A DNA stretch of 57,476 nt from Bacteroidia bacterium (lineage in GTDB: Bacteria; Bacteroidota; Bacteroidia; AKYH767-A; OLB10). Where the stretch lies: the NCBI GenBank assembly GCA_016788065.1, contig JAEUTI010000030.1, forward strand, positions 1 through 57,476, read 5' to 3'. The notes beneath the pieces were generated by a model. It searched no databases and was not told the DNA's origin. It worked only from the letters and a program-made list of their open reading frames with translations. Shown in pieces: positions 7,494-15,240 of this stretch. Both the position numbers and the translations under genes were made by a program. Each line of letters begins with the position of its first letter. Positions within the stretch are counted from its first letter, which is position 1.

Positions 7494-7984
7494 TGGACAG
7501 AATGAGAATGAGAATGAGAATGGGAACGGTAGAGAAGGAGAATGAGAATGAAAATGAGATCGGCTAGGGTCAGAATGGGAATTAGTGCGAATGAAAAAGA
7601 AAATACTTATATGAAAATGCGAATGAAAGTGATCATTGGTCAAAATGTGAATGAGAATGAAAATGAGATCGGCTAGGAGTCAGAATGTGAATGAGAATGA
7701 AAATGAGAACGGGAAAGGGACAGAATGTGAATGTGAATGAGAATGGGATCGGCTAGGAGTCAGAATGTGAATTAGTGAGAATGAAAAAGAAAGAAAATGC
7801 GAATGAAAATGAGCATTGGTCAGAATGTGAATGAAAATGAGAACGGAAAAGGGTCACAACGTGAATTATTGCGAATGAAAATGAGCAAAGGTTAGAAATA
7901 GAATGAAAACGTTTAAAATTAAAGAACGAAATCAAGAGTTTGTGAAAAATCACCCCTCTCATTCTCATTCTCCCTCTCATTCTG
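7494..7984. repeat. Degenerate GAATGA-rich repeat field with longer internal units
   Basis: The region is dominated by GAATGAGAATGA/GAATGAAAATGA hexamer runs. Longer units recur inside it: GATCGGCTAGG(AG)GTCAGAATG begins near 7557, 7667 and 7747; CATTGG(T/A)CAGAATG-like units start at 7491, 7634 and 7814; TTAGTG(C/A)GAATGAAAAAGAAA occurs near 7582 and 7773. A run in the opposite orientation (CTCATTCTCATTCTCC, about 7957-7984) closes the field immediately before the attL repeat, making an inverted arrangement. Open frames on the minus strand here (Phe/Ser/His-rich) merely translate the repeat. It is not a CRISPR array: there are no regular spacers. Confidence 0.8.
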
Positions 7985-7987
7985 TCA

Positions 7988-8011
7988 AGTACCCGGGACG
8001 GGAGTCGAACC
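7988..8011. repeat. Left attachment site (attL core), tRNA-Leu 3'-end duplicate
   Basis: This 24-bp segment repeats the 3' end of tRNA-Leu (17327-17350) with one mismatch (A at 8003, G at 17342). It is an isolated T-arm/acceptor fragment with no other tRNA parts nearby, as expected for the copy left at the far end of an element integrated in a tRNA gene. Confidence 0.88.
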
Positions 8012-8125
8012 TTCTTTTTAGATACTTTGTTTAAATGTCCCTTTTATTTATTGTTTTACCTATGAAATATGATTGATTAGGGAAAGTTCAGAAAAGTTAA
8101 ATTAAGGTGATCAAACAAAAAACAG

Positions 8126-8145
8126 TCCCCTGAGTAGTCCCCTGA
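8126..8145 (+). promoter_or_regulatory. Putative integrase arm-type sites, left end
   Basis: TCCCCTGAGTAGTCCCCTGA is a direct pair of the octamer TCCCCTGA at a 12-bp period, 115 bp inside attL and 40 bp upstream of the integrase ATG. The right end holds an equivalent pair (17255-17274) in the same orientation and period. Confidence 0.6.
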
Positions 8146-8186
8146 CAATTTTTGTATTATCTTTACAGTGTTCAAAAACGTACATC

Positions 8187-9422
8187 ATGGCAAAAGTTAA
8201 CTTCTTCCTCAAGGAGCCGAATTCAAAACAACCTACTTTAATTTATCTCCGGTTCATTTTCAATGGACAGGTGCTAAAATTCTCAACGGGGGAGAAAATC
8301 CTTCCTAAACAATGGAATAGTGACAATCAGAGGGCAGTTAAAAATTATACAGGTTTTAGCCCTTTGAATGATCTGTTAAACTCCATGAGTGAAACGGTTT
8401 TAGCATCATACCGGAATAGGCTATCGGTAAAAAAGGAGGTCACTCCGGAATTCCTGAAAAATGAATTATTGATATCCCTCAGTAAGTCGACCTCAACCCC
8501 AAAAGGTTTTTTTACTGTTTTAGAGGAGTATATTTCTATCAAACAAGGGAAATTGACTTCGAATTACTTGAAGAAGGTGACCACCTTAAAAAACCATTTA
8601 AAGGAATTTGAAAGATCGAAAAAGTTTAAACTATCATTCAGTAAGATCGACCTCAACTTTTATGATTCATTTACTTCATATCTGATGAATGACAGGAACC
8701 AATTAAATAACACGATCGGAACCAATATTTCAGTATTTAAGACTTTTCTCATTTGGGCAACTGGCAGAGGTCACAATTCAAACATGAAGTTTAAAGACAA
8801 GGAATTTAAGGCAGCAAAACAAGAGGGAGATATCATATATCTGACAGAACCGGAACTGATGAGAATTTTTGAACTTGATCTGTCAGGAAACCAAAGATTG
8901 AGCAATGTCAGGGACTCGTTCTGTTTTTCATGTTTTACCGGACTCCGGTTCTCCGATGTTGCTAAAATTCGACAAGAAAACGTCATAGAGGATGAAATCC
9001 ATTTAATCACCACCAAAACTAAAAGTTCAGTTAGAATTCCCCTGAATGACTTTGCAAAAGATATTTTGACAAGAAATGACTTTAAAATTCCTGTAATTAG
9101 TAATCAGAAAACAAACGCCTATCTCAAAGAACTGGGGCAATTAGCCGAAATCTCAGAACCCGTTTTGATAACCAAATTCAGGGGATCTGAAGGAATCGAA
9201 AAAAGGGAACCAAAATTCAATTTTCTTAGTTCTCATACAGGTAGAAGAACGTTTGTCACATTGTCACTTGAAAAGGGAATGAGAGCTGAAACAGTTATGG
9301 AAATAACCGGACACAAGAGTTATAAGATGTTTAAGAAGTACATCAAAATAACTGACAGGATCAAAAAGATAGAAATGAATAAAGTATGGAGCCGGGAGCC
9401 TATGCTCAAAGTAGTAGGTTGA
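8187..9422 (+). CDS. int: Tyrosine recombinase (element integrase)
   Basis: The 411-residue protein catalyses site-specific integration and excision of the element at tRNA-Leu. An N-terminal arm-binding domain (residues 1-~90, beta-rich, VNFFLKEPNSKQPTLIYLRF) is followed by a SAM-like core-binding domain (~108-200) and the catalytic domain (~218-395). Catalytic residues visible are Arg254 in TGLRFSDV, Lys278/279 in TTKTKSS, His350 and Arg353 in SHTGRRTF, His376 in TGHKSY and the nucleophile Tyr385 in MFKKYI. This is the Bacteroidota mobile-element integrase type with an N-terminal arm domain. It is transcribed inward from the left end just after the putative arm sites, which could give autoregulation. 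Confidence 0.93.
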   Translation: MAKVNFFLKEPNSKQPTLIYLRFIFNGQVLKFSTGEKILPKQWNSDNQRAVKNYTGFSPLNDLLNSMSETVLASYRNRLSVKKEVTPEFLKNELLISLSKSTSTPKGFFTVLEEYISIKQGKLTSNYLKKVTTLKNHLKEFERSKKFKLSFSKIDLNFYDSFTSYLMNDRNQLNNTIGTNISVFKTFLIWATGRGHNSNMKFKDKEFKAAKQEGDIIYLTEPELMRIFELDLSGNQRLSNVRDSFCFSCFTGLRFSDVAKIRQENVIEDEIHLITTKTKSSVRIPLNDFAKDILTRNDFKIPVISNQKTNAYLKELGQLAEISEPVLITKFRGSEGIEKREPKFNFLSSHTGRRTFVTLSLEKGMRAETVMEITGHKSYKMFKKYIKITDRIKKIEMNKVWSREPMLKVVG

Positions 9423-9453
9423 ATTCTATAAAATATTTTAGAAGTAACATATC

Positions 9454-10455
9454 ATGACAATTGATAATATAAAAAATAAAATTGAAACATTCACTGATGA
9501 GGAATTTAAAAGTCTTAAAACTCAATTTGACTTAATAAATTCTTATGCTGAAAAGTTAAAGTTTTGGGAGGTGCATTTTCCGTATTCCCATACTAAATAT
9601 TTTGGATATTGTAATAAAGTTCTAGAATCTGGATGGGACATTGAAACCATATCTGATGCAGATCAAATATCAGTTTTCCCCATGTTAAAAAAAGGTGATC
9701 AACTTTCGGATAACTATAAATTATTTATCGAAGAAAGGAAACAATATTTCGAATGGATTGAACCTAAATTGATAGAGTATTCATTTTCACTACGGAAAGA
9801 GACATTTTTAGAGGACTTGGCAGGTTCTGTTAATAAAAATGAGTTTTTAGACTGGTTTTCATCAAATTTGAATGATGAGATTGATGTATTGTTAGGTCGT
9901 AAAAATCGAGTTTTACATGCAAGTTTTTACCATTCAAAGCAGAAAGGTTATGAAGGACTAGTCCGTAATAAAAAAATAGATTATACTGATAATTCAATTT
10001 TTGACGATCTCGATGAAATACAAAATTTTATTTATGGGAGAAACTTGGCACTTTTTAAAAATTTCATTGATAATTTCGAATTGAATCAATACTTGTCCAA
10101 ACCTAAAAAATCAAATGTTTATACTAATGTCGAGAAAATATTGATTCTGACTTTTTATCAAAGTGTTGCAGACTTCCCAAAGTTCGACCCCAAAAAAGGA
10201 CAGACAAAGAAAGAGTTTCAAAATGTTATAGCAGTTTTAACCGGAGATGATGCCAGTGTTATTAAGGATGCATTTAGCAAAGTTCAAAAAATACTTGACA
10301 AAAAAGATATTACAAAAGGTTCTGCACCCACAAAATTGAAGAGTTTAGAAATAGTGAAACAATATTTCATTTCCACTAAAAACTCTTTTTTAGAAGAAAA
10401 AGTTCAAATTTTAATGGATGAAATTAGCAGAAAATCAGGTTATTATAAAAATTGA
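9454..10455 (+). CDS. Unknown element protein following the integrase
   Basis: The 333-residue, Lys/Asp/Asn-rich cytoplasmic protein starts 31 bp after the integrase stop. It is largely helical, with FIEERKQYFEWIEPKLIEYS near residues 90-108, VEKILILTFYQSVADFPKF around 228-246, and a C-terminal helical stretch. There are no transmembrane segments or catalytic motifs I can identify. Proteins of this size often follow integrases in Bacteroidota mobile elements, and a role in element biology rather than cargo is plausible from position. The low G+C content agrees with the rest of the element. Confidence 0.6.
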   Translation: MTIDNIKNKIETFTDEEFKSLKTQFDLINSYAEKLKFWEVHFPYSHTKYFGYCNKVLESGWDIETISDADQISVFPMLKKGDQLSDNYKLFIEERKQYFEWIEPKLIEYSFSLRKETFLEDLAGSVNKNEFLDWFSSNLNDEIDVLLGRKNRVLHASFYHSKQKGYEGLVRNKKIDYTDNSIFDDLDEIQNFIYGRNLALFKNFIDNFELNQYLSKPKKSNVYTNVEKILILTFYQSVADFPKFDPKKGQTKKEFQNVIAVLTGDDASVIKDAFSKVQKILDKKDITKGSAPTKLKSLEIVKQYFISTKNSFLEEKVQILMDEISRKSGYYKN

Positions 10456-10528
10456 ATAGAATAGGGAGTTACCTCTTGGGTTACTCCTTGAAAGGTTCAA
10501 GAGTAGTTTTGGCAAAAATTATTTAATT

Positions 10529-10828
10529 ATGTCAAACACTCAATTAATCATGTCTACCTACACCCTTGGAGACATTGAAACAGTTTTCCGGGACTGTATA
10601 AAATCGGAACTGCAATCATTCAAACCTCAACCATCAAACCCGGATGATGATCTCATCACTGAGCAAGAGGCTAAAAAGATGTTACTGGTTAGCAAAGTAA
10701 CTCTGAAGAAATGGAGGGATGAAGGACGTATTAAGTTTTATCGAATTGGTTCCCGTATAAGATACCGGAAATCCGATCTTTTGAAATCATTGGAGACCTC
10801 AACAAAGAAAGGTAGGGGATCGAAATGA
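10529..10828 (+). CDS. Excisionase-like winged-helix DNA-binding protein (HTH_17/AlpA type)
   Basis: The 99-residue protein has an N-terminal helix and a C-terminal MerR/HTH_17-type winged helix (residues 43-88): ITEQEAKKMLLVSKVTLKKW, then GRIKFYRIGSRIRYRKSDL. Such proteins act as excisionases or as regulators of excision and replication in integrative elements (Xis and AlpA roles). A second possible start is Met8 (10550). Its stop overlaps the ATG of the next gene by 4 bp (ATGA), indicating translational coupling with the replication module. DNA binding is well supported; excision versus transcription control cannot be separated here. Confidence 0.85.
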   Translation: MSNTQLIMSTYTLGDIETVFRDCIKSELQSFKPQPSNPDDDLITEQEAKKMLLVSKVTLKKWRDEGRIKFYRIGSRIRYRKSDLLKSLETSTKKGRGSK

Positions 10829-11316
10829 AACATCATACAGGGCAGCCGGAAAACAAGGTTCATATCTATTATTTAAATGATGAGACAGGTTATTATGAAC
10901 TGAATTCTTCTCCATTTGGATTTGATAAATTGCCAAAGGAATTGAAGGTGGAAGATACCCGTCAGAGGCAACAAATTCGATCTGATAAGATTTGCAGAGG
11001 CAGAATCAAAAATGGTCGATATCTATTTTTTACCGGGTTGATTCAAGTCGGGAAGGGGAATCTATATTTCGGGGATCATTTTGAGTTTGAGAATGGGAGC
11101 AAGAAGAATAGTTTCATTCTATTTAGATTCTCCTCTGACCAAAAAGAAATGACCATTTATTTTTTCAATCATTTCAAGGTATATCCGGGGAAAAGAGCAA
11201 AGTTTATCAGCGACTTTTTAAAATCATTATCAAAATCACCCCTGTTAGGAACGACAAAGGGAGGCGAATTCCCGACCTCCCAAAGTTGTTCAAAAACATA
11301 TACAGGGCAACTGTAA
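10825..11316 (+). CDS. Unknown protein of the replication module
   Basis: The 163-residue protein is beta-rich in its middle (YLFFTGLIQVGKGNLYFGDHFEFENG, FILFRFSSDQKEMTIYFFNHFKVYPGKRAKFISDFL) and has a Ser/Thr/Lys-rich tail. It is coupled by a 4-bp overlap to the HTH gene upstream and ends one base before the putative Rep gene. I recognise no domain. Its position suggests an accessory replication or regulatory function. The A+T content and codon usage match the element. Confidence 0.6.
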   Translation: MKHHTGQPENKVHIYYLNDETGYYELNSSPFGFDKLPKELKVEDTRQRQQIRSDKICRGRIKNGRYLFFTGLIQVGKGNLYFGDHFEFENGSKKNSFILFRFSSDQKEMTIYFFNHFKVYPGKRAKFISDFLKSLSKSPLLGTTKGGEFPTSQSCSKTYTGQL

Positions 11317-11317
11317 A

Positions 11318-12619
11318 ATGTTCGACTACAAATATAGCGATATTAAGGGAATTGAACCTTCAGAATTCTTCAAAAATATTCTGTTAGATTTTCAATCTCC
11401 GGTTAGCCTCAAAACAGGTGAGGTAATCCCTTCCAATAACCGGGACAGGCAAAAGGAAAAATTCACCCCTAAAATCTGTAAGGAGTCAATTTTTCAACAC
11501 TGTAAGTTCATCCTTACCAATGACAAGTACATAAACTTTTCCGGGAGCCTTCATGAATACCTGCATGGAGGAACCAATTATAATGATTTTACAGTTCAGG
11601 AGGTTTTCGAAGTTATTGCAGACTTGAAAGAAAAATTCAATATAAACCCTTTTTTAGACCATATCCACAACCTGGAGTTTGGTGTTAATGTGATTCCACC
11701 ATTTGAAGCAAGAGCGTTCCTAGAGTCTATTGTTACATTCAAAGGGAAGGAATTTGAAAAAAGATTCTATGATGGGAGGGGATACATGGTGAAATTTCCA
11801 TTTGATCAGTATGAACTGAAAATTTATGACAAAGGGCATCAATTTAACTTGTCGCACTCAGTACTCCGATTTGAAATAAAAGTAACAACTATGAATTTTC
11901 TCCATGCTAAAGGAATATCCATAAAGAATTCAGCTGACCTGTTAAATCCCGACCTCAATTTGCTATTAGGAGCCGTTTTAAAGGATTTTTGCAGTCAACT
12001 GGTAGTCCATGACCCAAAAATTAACTTAAAGAGCCTTAAACCACGTGAAAACGCTATTTTAAAAGATGGTCAGAATGTTAGGTACTGGACAGGACTAAAA
12101 AAATCGAACCCGGAGTTATACAAGAAACGGTTGAAAAAATACCGGGATTTGGTCTCAAAACATGGGAAAATGAAGTTTCTGGAGACCATGACAGACCTCA
12201 TCATTAAAAAATGGGAATCTTTGTCAACCATGAACGAGGAAACCAAGTCCGGGATTGAGAATTTCCTGACTAATAACCGCCTAGAAATTTTCCCCGAAAT
12301 AACCACCTCCGGAGAAAAAACTTTCCCCGAAATAACCGACCTCCAAAAATCAACCTTTCCCCATAATAACCCTTCAAATAGTGTATTATTTCCGGTAACT
12401 ATTGAACCGATAGAGAAAAGAACTTGTCAATCATGTGGAAAGGACATTTCAGATCAGAAACCCGGGAGCAAGTATTGCAGTGAATGGAAATATGGGAAAG
12501 AAGGTAAAAAATGCCGGAACCGGGGGAGCAATCCAAGGAATAACTTCAAAAGAAGGGAAAGTTTGATTTATAGAAAAGGACTACTTTTTGAAATTTCATC
12601 GTTCCTAATCTTAAAATGA
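11318..12619 (+). CDS. Possible replication initiator (filamentous-phage gene II/X-like) with C-terminal zinc motif
   Basis: The 433-residue protein contains NFSGSLHEYLHGGTNYNDFT, then LEFGVNVIPPFEARAFLES, then YELKIYDKGHQFNLSHSVLRFEIKVTTM. This order (SL-H-y-G-N-ndF, LEfGvN, iYDKG, LRfE-k) resembles the replication initiator family of filamentous phages and small rolling-circle replicons as seen in Bacteroidota. Near the C-terminus a CxxC...YC...C cluster (from CQSCGKDIS) suggests a zinc finger. If correct, it would start rolling-circle replication of the excised element. A linker rich in repeated FPEIT segments (about residues 325-350) precedes the zinc motif. The family call is by motif resemblance only; a plasmid Rep or an unrelated protein remains possible. 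Confidence 0.5.
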   Translation: MFDYKYSDIKGIEPSEFFKNILLDFQSPVSLKTGEVIPSNNRDRQKEKFTPKICKESIFQHCKFILTNDKYINFSGSLHEYLHGGTNYNDFTVQEVFEVIADLKEKFNINPFLDHIHNLEFGVNVIPPFEARAFLESIVTFKGKEFEKRFYDGRGYMVKFPFDQYELKIYDKGHQFNLSHSVLRFEIKVTTMNFLHAKGISIKNSADLLNPDLNLLLGAVLKDFCSQLVVHDPKINLKSLKPRENAILKDGQNVRYWTGLKKSNPELYKKRLKKYRDLVSKHGKMKFLETMTDLIIKKWESLSTMNEETKSGIENFLTNNRLEIFPEITTSGEKTFPEITDLQKSTFPHNNPSNSVLFPVTIEPIEKRTCQSCGKDISDQKPGSKYCSEWKYGKEGKKCRNRGSNPRNNFKRRESLIYRKGLLFEISSFLILK

Positions 12620-12668
12620 ATAAATTTGTTTAATTGTCAATAAATACAACAATTCAAAAGAAAAAAAA

Positions 12669-12917
12669 ATGGATGAAATTGAAAATGAGGAACCATTATA
12701 TCAAAAATTATTTGAAAGGTTGACAGATCCTGAAATTAGAGGTTTTCTAAATATGGAGTATCTAAAATGCAAAGGGAATTTTCAACTATTTTATGAAGCA
12801 GTTAGTGAGACTTTTGGGGAAAATGCTAAAATGCACATGGATCTATTATTTATGATTGCCAGTAAAAAGGAGTTCTATGAATATTTTCAAGAGGATGATG
12901 AACATGAAGAAATTTGA
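12669..12917 (+). CDS. Small acidic protein of the element, unknown
   Basis: The 82-residue protein is helical and acidic (starts MDEIENEEPLYQKLFERLTD; ends EYFQEDDEHEEI). It is preceded by an A-rich run (AAAAGAAAAAAAAATG) of the kind that often serves translation starts in Bacteroidota. I recognise no family. Its place between the putative Rep and the DUF5681-like gene suggests an element-function gene. Confidence 0.5.
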   Translation: MDEIENEEPLYQKLFERLTDPEIRGFLNMEYLKCKGNFQLFYEAVSETFGENAKMHMDLLFMIASKKEFYEYFQEDDEHEEI

Positions 12918-12947
12918 TTTTAATATTGATAAATTCAATAAAATTCA

Positions 12948-13250
12948 ATGCCATTCAAAAAAGGAGAATCAGGAAACCCGACAGGAAAACCACCGGGAGC
13001 CAAGAACAAGATTGGAATTCAGCTCAGGGAGACAATATCCAATTTCCTGATTGATAACTTTGATACTATTCAAAAGGACTTTAAAAAATTGAACCCAAAA
13101 GATAGGGCAAAAATCTATTGTGACCTACTTCAATACGGATTGCCTCGACTTCAGGCAGTCTCAAATGAATTCCAGTTTGAACAATTAACCGATGAACAAT
13201 TAACTGAAGTAATCGAAAAACTCAAACAGTCAGCACTCAATGATCACTAG
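12948..13250 (+). CDS. DUF5681-like protein, possibly small-terminase related
   Basis: The 100-residue protein begins MPFKKGESGNPTGKPPGAKN, the hallmark N-terminus of DUF5681 proteins (PFKKGxSGNPxGRPxGxxN), which occur in phages and mobile elements and are often placed beside packaging genes. The rest is helical (ISNFLIDNFDTIQKDFKKLN, YCDLLQYGLPRLQAV, LTDEQLTEVIEKL). In phage satellites a small terminase subunit redirects packaging of helper-phage heads; assigning that role here is an inference. The stop overlaps the next ATG by 11 bp. Confidence 0.6.
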   Translation: MPFKKGESGNPTGKPPGAKNKIGIQLRETISNFLIDNFDTIQKDFKKLNPKDRAKIYCDLLQYGLPRLQAVSNEFQFEQLTDEQLTEVIEKLKQSALNDH

Positions 13251-13491
13251 AAAGGGGAAGATTGACCTTCTCAGAAAGTTATATAAGGGAGAATTAAAAC
13301 TTGAAGAATTGTTTCCGGATGAGGTGGTCATTTGCATCAATACTGATGGAACCATTTTCAAAAACAAAAATACCGGAAGAGTCATGACAGAACCGGAATT
13401 GATGAGGTTCAAAGAAGTTATTAATAAAAGTTCAAAAATTAAATTCAATGTCAACCTCATCCCGAAAGGAACCATTATCCCGGAAAGATAA
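13240..13491 (+). CDS. Small unknown element protein, paralogue 1
   Basis: The 83-residue protein begins MITRKGKIDLLRKLYKGELK, with ELFPDEVVICINTDGTIF and NKNTGRVMTEPELMRF later. It is clearly related to its downstream neighbour (RKxKIxLLxxLxxG, then FPxxxxIxI, NTGxx, then K/PExEL). It overlaps the DUF5681-like gene by 11 bp and the downstream paralogue by 44 bp. The function is unknown. Confidence 0.55.
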   Translation: MITRKGKIDLLRKLYKGELKLEELFPDEVVICINTDGTIFKNKNTGRVMTEPELMRFKEVINKSSKIKFNVNLIPKGTIIPER

Positions 13492-13714
13492 AATTAAACT
13501 TCTGAATGATCTGATTCAGGGGAAAACCACAATCAATGAACAATTTCCGGGACAGGAGCGTATTTTTATAAAAAGGGATGAAAACGATTTTTTCAGAGAA
13601 TTAAATACTGGGAAGCAGTATTTTGTTAAAAACAAAGGTGAACTTCAGTGCCTTTTTCTAAAAGATACCATTTCAGTTATCAATATCAAAAGAATTATTG
13701 TTTCTAAAACTTAA
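13448..13714 (+). CDS. Small unknown element protein, paralogue 2
   Basis: The 88-residue protein contains RKDKIKLLNDLIQGKTTINE, FPGQERIFIKRDENDFFREL and NTGKQYFVKNKGELQCLFL, which align with the preceding gene over most of their length. The ATG at 13448 lies inside the upstream gene and is the only ATG before the conserved region, giving a 44-bp overlap in a different frame. A recent tandem duplication with shifted frames is the likely origin. The function is unknown. Confidence 0.55.
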   Translation: MSTSSRKEPLSRKDKIKLLNDLIQGKTTINEQFPGQERIFIKRDENDFFRELNTGKQYFVKNKGELQCLFLKDTISVINIKRIIVSKT

Positions 13715-13861
13715 TTGTAACAATCACTAATTTGGTCTGAATGATCTTCTTTCAGTATTACAAAGCTACCAGTTACAGTTGTCGCTGATATTGACTTAAA
13801 GAATTATAAAAAATGGTTTTGAGTTGCCGGGGCAGAAATTTTTACTATTTTTCAGCCGCAG

Positions 13862-13901
13862 TACACAATCCAATTATGAAAATGTTAATTTTTATTGTGT
13901 A
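13862..13901. promoter_or_regulatory. Inverted repeat upstream of the cargo membrane gene
   Basis: TACACAAT (13862-13869) and ATTGTGTA (13894-13901) form a perfect 8-bp inverted repeat separated by 24 A+T-rich bases, in the 249-bp gap before the membrane protein gene at 13964. It could be an operator or a structured leader; no other feature is visible in that gap. Confidence 0.3.
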
Positions 13902-13963
13902 TGGCAAATAGGGAAGGCATTACAACAGTTATAATATGAATATTTAATTTAATTTATGCTTAA

Positions 13964-15214
13964 ATGAAACGAGATCTAAAATATTGGGTTAGTTGGATTG
14001 GAGTTTTGCCAATCTCGATTGCAGTAGGTATAATTATAACTTTTCCAATTCATTGGATTTTGTATCAGACATTGAGTGGTGGGAATGACCCTTTTATAAC
14101 TCCCTACCCGGAACTTCCTGAAAGAATATTGTTACCCTTTTTTACCTCACTTGCAATTGTTTGGGTGGGAGCTAAAATTGCTCCAGAAAAAAAATTTATT
14201 ACTGCTATTATTCTGTCTATTGCTTGGATGGTTTTCGCAGGATTATTTTTCATAATGGCAGTTTTCGAAATTCAATTTGACAAATTTCAATATTATCTTC
14301 TTGAAGGTGGATTACCATTAGTTATGGGTATTGCAGGTTCAATTACTGGTCTTTCTCAAGTAAGTAACAAATTAAAAGAAGAAAAACAACAATTCAAATT
14401 AAGGAAAGATGATACCCAAGAAAATAAACTCTATTTTTATCTAGAAAAGGTCGATTTGATGAATTTGATATTTATCGGTCTTTTTATTGCTTGTTTTTAC
14501 AATAATATTGTTAGAAATGTCTTTTTTATATTCTTGCTTTGTTTCTCTATTTTCCTCATTTTATTTTTGTTGAGAGAAAAAATGTACACAACTAGAATTA
14601 TGTTATTCAACTTATCGATTAACATCATTACCGTCACTGTGTTGCTTATAGGATTGTTAAATTCAACATTAGCATTTCAAGCGACAGTTTTCTGTTTTGG
14701 AATTCACATATTTCATTTCATAAGGCAGTTTATCACATCTCATATAATCATTAAAAAGAATGATTCAGCAAATAGTATAAGTCCTGCGAAAGAATTGACC
14801 CGAAATATTTATAAGAAATTTATTCATCTTGACTCTAACTTAGAAGACATCGATAAATTAAAAGTACTACTCATGGACAGGTACCCCGAAGGATCTGAAT
14901 TGCATGATTTGGCTATTTCAAATAAAGATTTTTTGACAGACTTGCAATCAGTACTATTAACTATAATTAATATGGAATTTCCTGAATGTCGAGCAATCGA
15001 ACCATTGGCATTACAATATTACGAAGCATTAGAAGAATTATGTCAATTGGGACACGAAGAATCTATAAAGGAAATGAAAAATTTGAGGAAAATAATGAAA
15101 CAGGCACGGGATAATGGATTAGATGAGGTATCTGGTCTTTATGTTTCTATGAAAAGCGGATTATTACACAAGCGAGGTAATTTTCAAAGTACGTTAAGTC
15201 AATTAAAATGGTAA
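13964..15214 (+). CDS. Multi-pass membrane protein with helical C-terminal domain (element cargo), unknown
   Basis: The 416-residue protein has about three transmembrane helices in residues 8-130 (WIGVLPISIAVGIIITFPIHW, ILLPFFTSLAIVWVGAKI, FITAIILSIAWMVFAGLFFI). A charged coil near 140-160 follows (KLKEEKQQFKLRKDD), then about four helices in 165-265, then a soluble helical domain (275-416) with LDSNLEDIDKLKVLLMDRYP and EECQLGHEES-like acidic helices. The first ~130 residues resemble a common stand-alone small membrane protein type, so this may be a fusion. It is convergent with the opposing cargo operon (stops 27 bp apart). I do not recognise a family. Confidence 0.6.
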   Translation: MKRDLKYWVSWIGVLPISIAVGIIITFPIHWILYQTLSGGNDPFITPYPELPERILLPFFTSLAIVWVGAKIAPEKKFITAIILSIAWMVFAGLFFIMAVFEIQFDKFQYYLLEGGLPLVMGIAGSITGLSQVSNKLKEEKQQFKLRKDDTQENKLYFYLEKVDLMNLIFIGLFIACFYNNIVRNVFFIFLLCFSIFLILFLLREKMYTTRIMLFNLSINIITVTVLLIGLLNSTLAFQATVFCFGIHIFHFIRQFITSHIIIKKNDSANSISPAKELTRNIYKKFIHLDSNLEDIDKLKVLLMDRYPEGSELHDLAISNKDFLTDLQSVLLTIINMEFPECRAIEPLALQYYEALEELCQLGHEESIKEMKNLRKIMKQARDNGLDEVSGLYVSMKSGLLHKRGNFQSTLSQLKW

Positions 15215-15240
15215 TACTAAAGGTCCTGTAAAAAAATGCA

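Noticed and set aside
7500..7900. CRISPR array
   Set aside because: Repeat units are irregular, differ in length and have no spacers of uniform size; no cas genes are near.
7494..7980. Open frames on the minus strand within the GAATGA field (Phe/His/Ser-rich) and an N-terminal extension of the four-helix-bundle gene
   Set aside because: They only translate the simple repeat and lack any family resemblance; the family start is at 7493.
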